Assembly: GCA_007123395.1 (NCBI GenBank)
Contig: SKLD01000008.1
Coordinates: 1 to 5,099 of the forward strand
Source of the DNA: Opitutales bacterium
GTDB lineage: Bacteria > Verrucomicrobiota > Verrucomicrobiia > Opitutales > Oceanipulchritudinaceae
Length of the DNA stretch: 5,099 bases
Direction: 5' to 3'
Notes under the pieces: model-generated
Databases searched by the model: none
Seen by the model: the letters and a program-made list of their open reading frames with translations, nothing else
Told to the model about the DNA's origin: nothing
Shown: positions 1-5,088 of the stretch, in pieces
How positions within the stretch are numbered: the stretch's first letter is position 1
Layout: every line of letters starts with the position of its first letter
Translations under genes and position numbers: made by a program

Positions 1-173
1 GCTGCCGCGTGCGCTACCTGACGGACGGGGCGGTGATCGGGAGCAAAGGTTGGATCGAAAAATGGCTGCGTGAACGCGGGGTGCCGCGCAAGACCCCGCC
101 GAAGCGCATGCGCTTCGCGGAGTGGGGCGGGTTGTGCAGCCTGCGTAACCTGCGTAAGGATGTGGTGCGTTGA
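1..173 (+). CDS. REP-associated tyrosine transposase (RAYT/IS200-like), C-terminal fragment cut by window edge
   Basis: Reading from base 3 gives 56 residues ending in TGA at 171-173; the 5' part lies outside the window. The visible part begins CRVRYLTDGAVIGS, a run I recognise from the C-terminal region of REP-associated tyrosine transposases, followed by a basic tail (RKTPPKRMR and LRNLRKDVVR). Known for the family: these Y1 HUH single-strand DNA transposases recognise GTAG-headed REP hairpins and are thought to spread them. The HUH motif and catalytic tyrosine would lie upstream, so activity cannot be judged. Supporting context is the cluster of GTAG-headed palindromes at 1492-1731. There is no sign of a frameshift in the visible part. 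An alternative is an ordinary IS200/IS605-type transposase; a non-transposase protein is less likely. Confidence 0.62.
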   Translation, partial: CRVRYLTDGAVIGSKGWIEKWLRERGVPRKTPPKRMRFAEWGGLCSLRNLRKDVVR

Positions 174-222
174 CGAGCTTTCGGCAGCGTCGGCGCTTGG
201 GGCGTGTGTGTAATGCCCGGCG

Positions 223-252
223 TTGACATCCGTGGTGGCGCGTCCCTCGTTT
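223..252 (+). promoter_or_regulatory. Candidate sigma-70 promoter for the methyltransferase gene
   Basis: A perfect TTGACA lies at 223-228, followed after 18 nt by a poor -10 match TCGTTT (247-252, 3 of 6). Transcription would then start near 259, at or next to the ATG, implying a leaderless or nearly leaderless mRNA. The -35 match is seen directly; the -10 and start point are inference. The TTG of this box is also the farthest upstream in-frame start codon of the gene, which argues against using it for translation. Confidence 0.35.
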
Positions 253-258
253 GTTTCG

Positions 259-1482
259 ATGCCGCGCAAGCCGCCACGCAATTTCCGTCCGGAGCCGTTC
301 GCCTACCACGAGGAGGTGGAGCTGCGCATTGACGCGCTCACGAACCTCGGGGCGGGAATAGGGCGCGTCGACGGTTGGGTGGTGATGGTGCCCTTTGCCC
401 TGCCGGGGGAACGCGTGCGGACGCGCATCTGGCGGAACAAGGCCAATTACTCCGAGGGCGATCTCGCGGAGGTGCTGGAGGCCTCGCCGCACCGGGTGGA
501 GGCGGGTTGCCTTCTCTTCGGCGAGTGCGGCGGCTGCCAATACCAGCACCTCGCCTATCCGGTGCAACTGGAGTGGAAGACGCGCCAAATCGTTGAGCTG
601 CTGCAACGATTGGCGGGCCTCGATGTGTCGGTCGAACCCTGTATCGGCTCGCCGGTCGTCTACGGCTACCGGTCGAAGCTAACGCCCCACTTCCGCCGCG
701 CGCCGGACGGCGACCGCACGGCCATTGGCTTCCAGCGGGCTGACTCACGGGCCGTCATCGACGTACCCGCCTGCCCGATCGCGAGTGAGGCGATCAACGC
801 TGCACTGCCGCGTGAGCGTGCGGCAGTGAAGAGCGGGGAGCGGCGCTTCAAGCGGGGCGGCACGCTCATGCTGCGCGATGTCGGCGGACGGGTGGAGACC
901 GATCCGGCGGCGGTTGTCGAGGAGCGGGTGGGGGAGCACCGCTTCCGCTTCGTCGCGGGCGAGTTCTTCCAAAACAATCCGCACGTGCTCCCGCGCATGG
1001 TCGACTACGTGCTCGCCGAGGCGCGGGCGGCGGACGTGCCGCGGTTGGTCGACGCCTATTGCGGGGTGGGTGTCTTCGCCGTCTGCGGGGCGCGGCATTT
1101 CGAGACGGTCCACGGTATCGAAATCAGCACCCGTGCCGTCGCGCTCGCGCGGCAGAACGCGGAACGCAACGGCACCGCCAACGTTACCTTCCACGAGGGC
1201 ACGGCGGAGCGCATCTTCGAGGGGCTGCCCTTTCCCGGGGGGGAGTGCGCCGTTATTCTCGACCCGCCGCGCAAGGGGTGCGACGCTTCCTTTCTCGAAC
1301 AGTTGCTCGCCTTCGGTCCGCGGCGGGTCGTTTATGTGAGCTGCGGTCCCGACACCCAGGCACGCGACCTGCGCATCCTCGCGGCGGGCGGCTACCGCGT
1401 CCTCCGCGTCCAGCCCTTCGACCTCTTCCCCCACACGCGCCACATCGAGAATGTCGTTACCCTTGCGTGCGCGGGCGTGTGA
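259..1482 (+). CDS. rlmD: TRAM-domain, Fe-S RNA m5U methyltransferase (RlmD/RumA family)
   Basis: This 407-residue protein is predicted to transfer methyl from S-adenosylmethionine to C5 of a uridine in RNA, in 23S rRNA for RlmD (U1939 in E. coli). A TRAM RNA-binding domain spans about residues 15-80. Four cysteines fit the family's 4Fe-4S cluster: C84, C90, C93 (C-x5-C-GG-C) and C172 (in VPACPI). FFQNNP (236-241) and DAYCGVGVF (265-273) form the SAM site, followed by DPPRKG (335-340). SCGPDTQARD (361-370) carries the catalytic nucleophile C362, and HIE ends with E397, the expected general base. Length is close to E. coli RlmD (433). ATG 259 is chosen because the TRAM domain starts soon after it and the in-frame TTG at 223 coincides with a TTGACA box; no ribosome binding site is visible for either. 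All key residues are present. Whether the target is U1939, U747 or both (as in RlmCD) cannot be read from the sequence. Confidence 0.93.
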   Translation: MPRKPPRNFRPEPFAYHEEVELRIDALTNLGAGIGRVDGWVVMVPFALPGERVRTRIWRNKANYSEGDLAEVLEASPHRVEAGCLLFGECGGCQYQHLAYPVQLEWKTRQIVELLQRLAGLDVSVEPCIGSPVVYGYRSKLTPHFRRAPDGDRTAIGFQRADSRAVIDVPACPIASEAINAALPRERAAVKSGERRFKRGGTLMLRDVGGRVETDPAAVVEERVGEHRFRFVAGEFFQNNPHVLPRMVDYVLAEARAADVPRLVDAYCGVGVFAVCGARHFETVHGIEISTRAVALARQNAERNGTANVTFHEGTAERIFEGLPFPGGECAVILDPPRKGCDASFLEQLLAFGPRRVVYVSCGPDTQARDLRILAAGGYRVLRVQPFDLFPHTRHIENVVTLACAGV

Positions 1483-1491
1483 CCGCGCCCG

Positions 1492-1576
1492 GCGGCAGCC
1501 GTAGCCGGGCGGCCTTGGCCCCCGGCCCGCAGCGGGAAACTTCCGGATCGGCGGGCGCGTGCGGCGTCGGTGTGAA
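1492..1576 (+). repeat. REP-like repeat unit, copy 1 (GTAG-headed palindrome plus 3' extension)
   Basis: The unit begins GCGGCAGCC, then GTAG at 1501-1504 heads a 23-nt imperfect palindrome (1504-1526). The palindrome has an outer GCCGGG/CCCGGC stem and an inner GGCC/GGCC continuation that allows one bulge. CCGCAGCGG follows directly. Further blocks shared with copy 2 are TTCCGGAT (1541-1548) and CGGCGTCGGTGTGAA (1562-1576). GTAG next to a hairpin is the hallmark of REP sequences recognised by RAYT proteins, and a RAYT-like C-terminus lies at 1-173. It sits just after the methyltransferase stop codon, so it may also shape the 3' end of that transcript. There is no U-tract. Confidence 0.7.
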
Positions 1577-1610
1577 TTCCGGCCCCTGTGCGGGGTTGTG
1601 GCCGGTTCGT

Positions 1611-1637
1611 GTCGGGCGCTGAAGCTGCCCCGACTAC
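1611..1637 (-). repeat. Inverted REP-like element between the two direct copies
   Basis: Read on the minus strand, GTAG (1637-1634) heads a 24-nt palindrome (1634-1611) with a 6-bp outer stem GTCGGG/CCCGAC and an imperfect middle. The head and architecture match the flanking copies but the stem sequence differs. Being inverted between two direct copies, it gives the cluster a BIME-like arrangement. The palindrome is seen directly; assigning it to the same REP family is inference. Confidence 0.5.
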
Positions 1638-1642
1638 CTTGC

Positions 1643-1731
1643 GCGGCAGCCGTAGCCGGCTTGCTTTAGCGGCCGGCCCGCAGCGGCGGGGGCGTTCCGG
1701 ATTGGCGTCCGGCACTCGGCGTCGGTGTGAA
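1643..1731 (+). repeat. REP-like repeat unit, copy 2
   Basis: Same order of blocks as copy 1, displaced by 151 nt at the GTAG head and 155 nt at the far end, so there are only small indels. It starts with GCGGCAGCC, then GTAG (1652-1655), then a 23-nt palindrome (1655-1677) with outer stem GCCGGC/GCCGGC, then CCGCAGCGG, TTCCGGAT (1695-1702) and CGGCGTCGGTGTGAA (1717-1731). The centre of the palindrome differs from copy 1 while the outer stem and its length are preserved, as expected if structure is under selection or both are old copies of one family. The 113 nt from here to the next ATG hold only weak overlapping stems around 1730-1754 and a low-quality promoter-like TTGAAC at 1809. Confidence 0.7.
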
Positions 1732-1844
1732 CCGCATTTGCCTACGGTTGCAAACTCCACGGCCGCGCCCACGCACCACTCGCGCGCGGGCAAGACAAAT
1801 CAAGACGCTTGAACCCGTCCGGAAGCGTCGCATTCTCCGCTACC

Positions 1845-2612
1845 ATGGAGTTGCTTCCAACAGTGCGCATTCTCGGTCTGCCACTCTACAACGGTCCTGC
1901 GCCGCGCGCGGTCGACTGGATTGTGGAACACGGCGGGCTGATGACGGTGCCCTCCGCCCCGTGCATGATCCAGGCGAGCCGTGATCCGGCCTTTTTCGAG
2001 GCCATGGCGTCGAGCCGCCTCATCCTCCCCGACAGCGGCTACATGACGCTGATCTGGCGCCTGCGGCGGGGCGAGCGAATCAACCGTGTGTCCGGATATG
2101 AGTTCCTTGAATACTTCCTCCCGCGCGCGGAGCTGCGCGAACCGGGCGCGCTCTTCCGCATCGAGCCGGGCGAATCCGCCGCCGGCATCCACACCGCGTT
2201 TTTGCGCGAACAAGGCATCCTCGCGACGGAGGAGGATCAATACCTTGCTCCGATGTATCCGCGCGACAAAGTGGAGGATCCCGCTCTGCTCGAGCGCATT
2301 CTCGAGCGGCGTCCGAAATACGTCCTCATCAACCTCGGGGGCGGGGTGCAGGAGTTCCTCGGGGCGTACCTCCAACGCGGCTGGGAAGCGCGCTATCCCG
2401 GCGAGCGGGTGCCGTCGCTCCTTTGCACGGGCGGTGCCATCGGGTTCTTCAGCGCCTCGCAGGTCCGCATCCCGCGCTGGGCCGACCGCCTCTTCCTTGG
2501 CTGGCTCGTGCGAACGCTCTCCGATCCCATGCGCTTCGGCCCCCGCTTTGCCAAGTCGTTTGTCCTCGGCACCATCCTTCTGCGCTGGGGTGCCCGCCGC
2601 CCCCACGCGTAG
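1845..2612 (+). CDS. Divergent WecG/TagA/CpsF-family (GT26) glycosyltransferase
   Basis: This 255-residue protein is a typical length for the family. Members transfer an N-acetyl-hexosamine-type sugar from a UDP donor to an undecaprenyl-linked acceptor in surface polymer synthesis. The family layout is recognisable: a TVPSAPCMIQASRDP segment (34-48), LILPDSG (59-65) in place of LPDG with D63 at the proposed catalytic Asp, RVSGYEFLEYF (81-91), a beta strand ending LGGGVQEF (164-171) where relatives have LGxPKQE, and a C-terminal block with IPRW (209-212), FLGWLVRTLSDPMRFGPRF (217-235) resembling the GLEWLYRLxxEPxR segment. The signature motifs are altered, so donor and acceptor may differ from known WecG or TagA. 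ATG 1845 is preferred over TTG 1809 because the family similarity starts at about residue 8; no good ribosome binding site precedes either. No polymer-biosynthesis neighbours are visible. It lies downstream of the REP cluster and converges on the MATE gene. Confidence 0.8.
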   Translation: MELLPTVRILGLPLYNGPAPRAVDWIVEHGGLMTVPSAPCMIQASRDPAFFEAMASSRLILPDSGYMTLIWRLRRGERINRVSGYEFLEYFLPRAELREPGALFRIEPGESAAGIHTAFLREQGILATEEDQYLAPMYPRDKVEDPALLERILERRPKYVLINLGGGVQEFLGAYLQRGWEARYPGERVPSLLCTGGAIGFFSASQVRIPRWADRLFLGWLVRTLSDPMRFGPRFAKSFVLGTILLRWGARRPHA

Positions 2613-2622
2613 CGGCGGTGCG

Positions 2623-2649
2623 GTTACGCGAACAGTTACGCGAACAGTT
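2623..2649. repeat. 12-bp tandem duplication in the convergent gap
   Basis: GTTACGCGAACA occurs twice back to back (2623-2634 and 2635-2646), followed by a further GTT. It fills most of the 39 bp between the glycosyltransferase stop and the MATE stop. There is no hairpin or U-tract, so it is not a recognisable terminator. It looks like a simple slippage duplication. Confidence 0.75.
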
Positions 2650-2651
2650 TG

Positions 2652-4043
2652 TCATGGCTGCGCCGCCACCGGCTCAACGAGGTCGGGGTCGGGGGCGATC
2701 TTCCGCACTTCGCGCCTGGCGAGGCGGCTGAAGCGCGCGGAGAGCCCGGTCGCCGCCGCCGCGAGGCCAAGGGCGAGGCCGCTCCAGATGCCGACGGCAC
2801 CGAGGTCCAGGGGAAAGGCAATCAACCAGCCGAGCGGCAGAGCGATGATCCAGTAGGCGATGAAAACGACGGCAGTGGGTACACGCACATCGTGCAGGCC
2901 GCGCAACGCACCGATGCTCACCACTTGGGTGCCGTCGAAAAGCTGGAAGATTCCCGCCACGATGAGTAGGGTGGCGGCCAGCCTGCGGACCTCCGGATCC
3001 GCTGTGAAGCCGGCGGCGATCATCTCGCCGAAGAAAAGAAAGCAAAGGGCGAAGCCGGCCATAATGAGCACGCCCATGCCGACGGCGCCGAATCCAATCC
3101 GCGCGACGCGGTCCGCGTGTCCGCGGCCCATGGCATGGCCGATCCGGATCGTCACGGCCTGCGAGATTCCGAGAGGGAACATGAAAGTCGTCCCCGCGCA
3201 GGTGAGCGCGATCTGGTGGGCGGCGAGGGCTGTCACACCGATCCAGCCGGCCGCCAGCGTGGCCATGGAGAAAGCGCCCACTTCCATCAGCAACTGGAGC
3301 GAGACGGGAAACCCGATCCGGAGGAGACGGGCGGTCACTTCCCGGTCGACGGCGGCGAACCAGCGCACCGGCAGCGACTCACGGAAGCGTGCGTCAGCAA
3401 AGACGAGCCAAACCATGCCGGCAAGCCCGGCTGCCCGCGCGAGGAAAGTGGCGATGCCGGCGCCGGTCAGCCCGAGTGCCGGTGATCCGAGGTTTCCGAA
3501 AATGAAAACCCAATTCAGAAAAACATTGAGGAGGATGGCTCCGCCCAGAATCCAGAAAGCGGGCCACGGCGAGGCCTTTGCCTCCGTGTAGTTCTTCAGG
3601 CAAATCGTCAGCAGACTGAACAGCAGCGAGAGAGCGATGATGTCGAGGTAGGGGCGTGCCGCCGCGACCACCTCCGCCGGTTGCCCGAAAAACCGAAGAA
3701 AGGGAAAGAGCGCGAAAAGCAGGAGGGTGCCGAGAGCGCCGTAGATGGCCGCGGTCAGTAGCCCGTGCCGCAAGGCTTCGCCTGCCTCGGCGTGTTTGCC
3801 CGCACCGTGGGCGTGCGACACGAGAACGGCCACGGCGGCAAGCAACCCGATGCCCGCGATGAGCAATACATGGACGAGGGTGTTGGCAAATGCCGAGGCG
3901 GCCAGCGGCGTCACCCCGACGCGTCCGATCATGAGCGTGTCCGTGAGCCCAAGCAGCATCTGCCCGAGAAACCCGGCCATAATGGGAAAGGCCAGCGCCA
4001 CCGTGCGCTTCGCCTCGCCGAACGCTGTCGGAGGTCTGTTCAC
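2652..4043 (-). CDS. norM: MATE-family multidrug efflux transporter, NorM-like
   Basis: This 463-residue inner-membrane protein exports drugs or metabolites in exchange for Na+ or H+. Twelve hydrophobic segments are visible, at about 15-38, 48-76, 94-114, 130-152, 160-183, 192-216, 240-268, 273-300, 317-344, 353-380, 388-410 and 416-437, in two six-helix halves. Three acidic residues match the cation site described for Vibrio cholerae NorM (D36, E255, D371): D35 in LTDTLMIG, E254 in LLMEVG and D370 in LFDGTQ. This places it near the NorM branch. The start is uncertain: GTG at 4043 gives a short N-terminus before helix 1, and TTG at 4058 would add five residues (with CCSA after the initiator). 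An ATG with AAAAAGG at 4074 lies one base out of frame. No ribosome binding site is evident. The gene ends 39 bp from the convergent glycosyltransferase and lies 231 bp downstream of tRNA-His, so it probably has its own promoter, which I could not identify. The substrate is unknown. Confidence 0.93.
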   Translation of the reverse strand: MNRPPTAFGEAKRTVALAFPIMAGFLGQMLLGLTDTLMIGRVGVTPLAASAFANTLVHVLLIAGIGLLAAVAVLVSHAHGAGKHAEAGEALRHGLLTAAIYGALGTLLLFALFPFLRFFGQPAEVVAAARPYLDIIALSLLFSLLTICLKNYTEAKASPWPAFWILGGAILLNVFLNWVFIFGNLGSPALGLTGAGIATFLARAAGLAGMVWLVFADARFRESLPVRWFAAVDREVTARLLRIGFPVSLQLLMEVGAFSMATLAAGWIGVTALAAHQIALTCAGTTFMFPLGISQAVTIRIGHAMGRGHADRVARIGFGAVGMGVLIMAGFALCFLFFGEMIAAGFTADPEVRRLAATLLIVAGIFQLFDGTQVVSIGALRGLHDVRVPTAVVFIAYWIIALPLGWLIAFPLDLGAVGIWSGLALGLAAAATGLSARFSRLARREVRKIAPDPDLVEPVAAQP

Positions 4044-4210
4044 GGCGGAACAGCACAAGAAACGCCTTTTTCATGCAAGGCCGATCCCGGTCGGTCTACG
4101 TGCCCGCTTCGTGCGTGGCGGTGGAGCAAGCACGCGCCGCTACGGGTGGCCGGTTTGTCGCGGAGGTTCTGTGCGTGCGTGGCGTTTGTGAGCGGTGCGA
4201 CTGCTGAAGG

Positions 4211-4234
4211 CGAAACTGTTGGCCAAGTCAACAG
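4211..4234 (-). terminator. Weak candidate terminator downstream of tRNA-His
   Basis: On the minus strand a 6-bp stem CTGTTG/CAACAG (4234-4229 with 4221-4216) with a 7-nt loop is followed by only TTTCG. The stem is AT-rich for this genome and the U-run is short. A run of five T (minus strand, 4272-4268) just after the tRNA CCA is another possible end point. Either would be weak, and Rho-dependent or processed ends are equally possible. Confidence 0.25.
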
Positions 4235-4274
4235 CCGGAGTGGGCTTATAGTTTTTGCGCCCCGATGAAAAAGA

Positions 4275-4352
4275 TGGGGTGGTAAACCGGACTTGAACCG
4301 GCGACCCCTGGTACCACAAACCAGTGCTCTAACCAACTGAGCTATTACCACC
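4275..4352 (-). tRNA. trnH: tRNA-His (anticodon GTG)
   Basis: The complete cloverleaf can be read on the minus strand. The extra G-1 that marks histidine tRNA (4352) pairs with C73 (4278). The acceptor stem GTGGTAA pairs with TTACCAC over seven base pairs, followed by T8 and A9. The D stem is GCTC/GAGC. The anticodon stem CTGGT/ACCAG encloses loop TTGTGGT with GTG in the centre. The T arm is GCCGG TTCAAGT CCGGT with one G-U pair. The CCA end is encoded (4277-4275). G-1 with C73 is the identity element for histidyl-tRNA synthetase, and here G-1 is genomic. It stands alone between the SYLF lipoprotein gene (76 bp upstream) and the MATE gene. Confidence 0.97.
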
Positions 4353-4369
4353 GTCTATTAAAGCGGGGA

Positions 4370-4398
4370 AGAAAAGTGACTCTTTCCGCCCTTGTCAA
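4370..4398 (-). promoter_or_regulatory. Candidate sigma-70 promoter for tRNA-His
   Basis: A perfect TTGACA (4398-4393) is followed at 17-nt spacing by TTTTCT (4375-4370, 3 of 6 to TATAAT), predicting a start near 4362, about 10 nt before the tRNA. A better -10 sequence, TTTAAT (4362-4357, 5 of 6), lies too close to the tRNA and 30 nt from the -35. The -35 is seen directly; the choice of -10 is uncertain. Confidence 0.4.
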
Positions 4399-4425
4399 CA
4401 CCCCCGCAGGGTGAAATTCCACCTG
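4399..4425 (-). other. Overlapping alternative hairpins after the lipoprotein stop codon
   Basis: On the minus strand, directly after the stop codon, CAGGTG (4425-4420) can pair imperfectly with CACCCTG (4413-4407). The same CACCC can instead pair with GGGTG (4403-4399) around a 5-nt loop. The two stems exclude each other. There is no U-tract, so an intrinsic terminator is not supported, although one of the stems could protect the 3' end of the lipoprotein mRNA. The second stem abuts the TTGACA box of the tRNA promoter. Confidence 0.35.
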
Positions 4426-4428
4426 AAA

Positions 4429-5088
4429 TCAGTTCAATTCCGAGCTTTTCCAGTAGCGGGTTCCGGCGATGCGGGCCTGCAGGGCGACACCGTTTTCCGT
4501 GATTTGGTAGACGCGCATTCCTGTGCCTGTCGCTGCGCTGTCCCCGCCGGTCCGTCGACCGTCTCCAGCGGTGGTACCCGCGCCTGCTGTTGCGCCTGTT
4601 GTCCCGATGTCGGCACCTGCCCGCGCCGCTGCACCGCGGTCGCCGCGCGCAACCGCCCCGGCATCCGCTTCCGCCCCGAATTGCCAGCCGCGCTCCACAA
4701 ATTCCCGCATGACCGCTTCGTCGTCGAAGATGAAAATCGCGCGGAAGTCCCGCACACCGAGTCCCATCCCCAAGGCGACGGTGGCCATGTTCATGTAGGT
4801 CTCGGCACCTGTCAGGTTGTTGTTGACAAGCCCGAAGCCTTGGCCGCCGCCAAGCAGGAAGAATTGTGCGCCGATGTTGCTGAAGACCGCGTAACCGGGT
4901 GCGCCCGCGATTTCGTCGCGCAGTTCCGGCTTGAAATCGTATGCTTTTTGCAGGGTTTCGTCGCGCACTTCGCGCACGTAAGCCCGACGCTCGTCCACGG
5001 TAGAGCCTCTTGGCGTCGAACAACCAGCGATAAATGCGGAGAGCAACAGAAGAGTGAGAGAAACGACAGTGTATTGAAGAAACTTCAT
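4429..5088 (-). CDS. SYLF (Ysc84-like) domain lipoprotein
   Basis: This 219-residue precursor has a basic start (MK), a hydrophobic core (about 7-20) and a lipobox IAGC with the lipid-anchored cysteine at C23. The residue after it is Ser, not Asp, which would fit outer-membrane sorting by the E. coli rule. The mature protein fits the SYLF/DUF500 family: GAPGYAVFSNIG (62-73), a glycine-rich GGGQGFGLV (80-88), ALGMGLGVRDFRAIFIFDD (105-123) and WQFGAEADAGA (135-145), ending with an ENGVALQARIAGT strand (198-210). SYLF proteins bind phosphoinositides or actin in eukaryotes; the bacterial role is poorly defined. A low-complexity Gly/Ala/Thr/Arg stretch (about 150-190) separates the main domain from its final strands, where relatives have a shorter linker. 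ATG 5088 gives a complete signal peptide. Only 11 bases upstream are visible, with no ribosome binding site; the promoter is outside the window. The stop is 76 bp from tRNA-His. Confidence 0.85.
   Translation of the reverse strand: MKFLQYTVVSLTLLLLSAFIAGCSTPRGSTVDERRAYVREVRDETLQKAYDFKPELRDEIAGAPGYAVFSNIGAQFFLLGGGQGFGLVNNNLTGAETYMNMATVALGMGLGVRDFRAIFIFDDEAVMREFVERGWQFGAEADAGAVARGDRGAAARAGADIGTTGATAGAGTTAGDGRRTGGDSAATGTGMRVYQITENGVALQARIAGTRYWKSSELN

Noticed and set aside
745..1443. A 232-codon open frame antisense to the methyltransferase gene
   Set aside because: High GC keeps alternative frames open. The sense frame has a complete set of family motifs, while this frame shows no recognisable domain.
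1583..1595. CCCC/GGGG hairpin as a terminator for the methyltransferase gene
   Set aside because: It has a four-base stem with no following U-tract, lies 100 nt past the stop and sits inside the repeat cluster.
1730..1754. Overlapping inverted repeats AACCG/CGGTT and TTTGC/GCAAA as an operator or riboswitch
   Set aside because: They are five-base stems in a GC-rich spacer with no recognisable aptamer or known operator consensus, and are expected by chance at this length.
1800..2606. A 268-codon open frame antisense to the glycosyltransferase
   Set aside because: It mirrors the sense gene almost exactly in length, is rich in Ala, Arg, Glu and His, and has no family resemblance. It is treated as a GC-driven shadow.
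3394..4074. A 226-codon minus-strand frame starting ATGAAAAAG
   Set aside because: After about 20 codons it is an Arg/His-rich shadow of the MATE gene without membrane segments. Only its ATG is of interest, as a possible slipped start.
4081..4160. GTAG motifs on the minus strand upstream of the MATE gene as further REP elements
   Set aside because: The sequences after each GTAG form only 4-5-bp interrupted stems and lack the flanking GCGGCAGCC or CCGCAGCGG blocks.
4040..4351. A 103-codon reading frame on the minus strand overlapping tRNA-His
   Set aside because: Its first residues (MVIAQLVRALVCGTR) are the usual translation of a tRNA sequence, and the rest runs through spacer DNA. It is a spurious frame over the tRNA.
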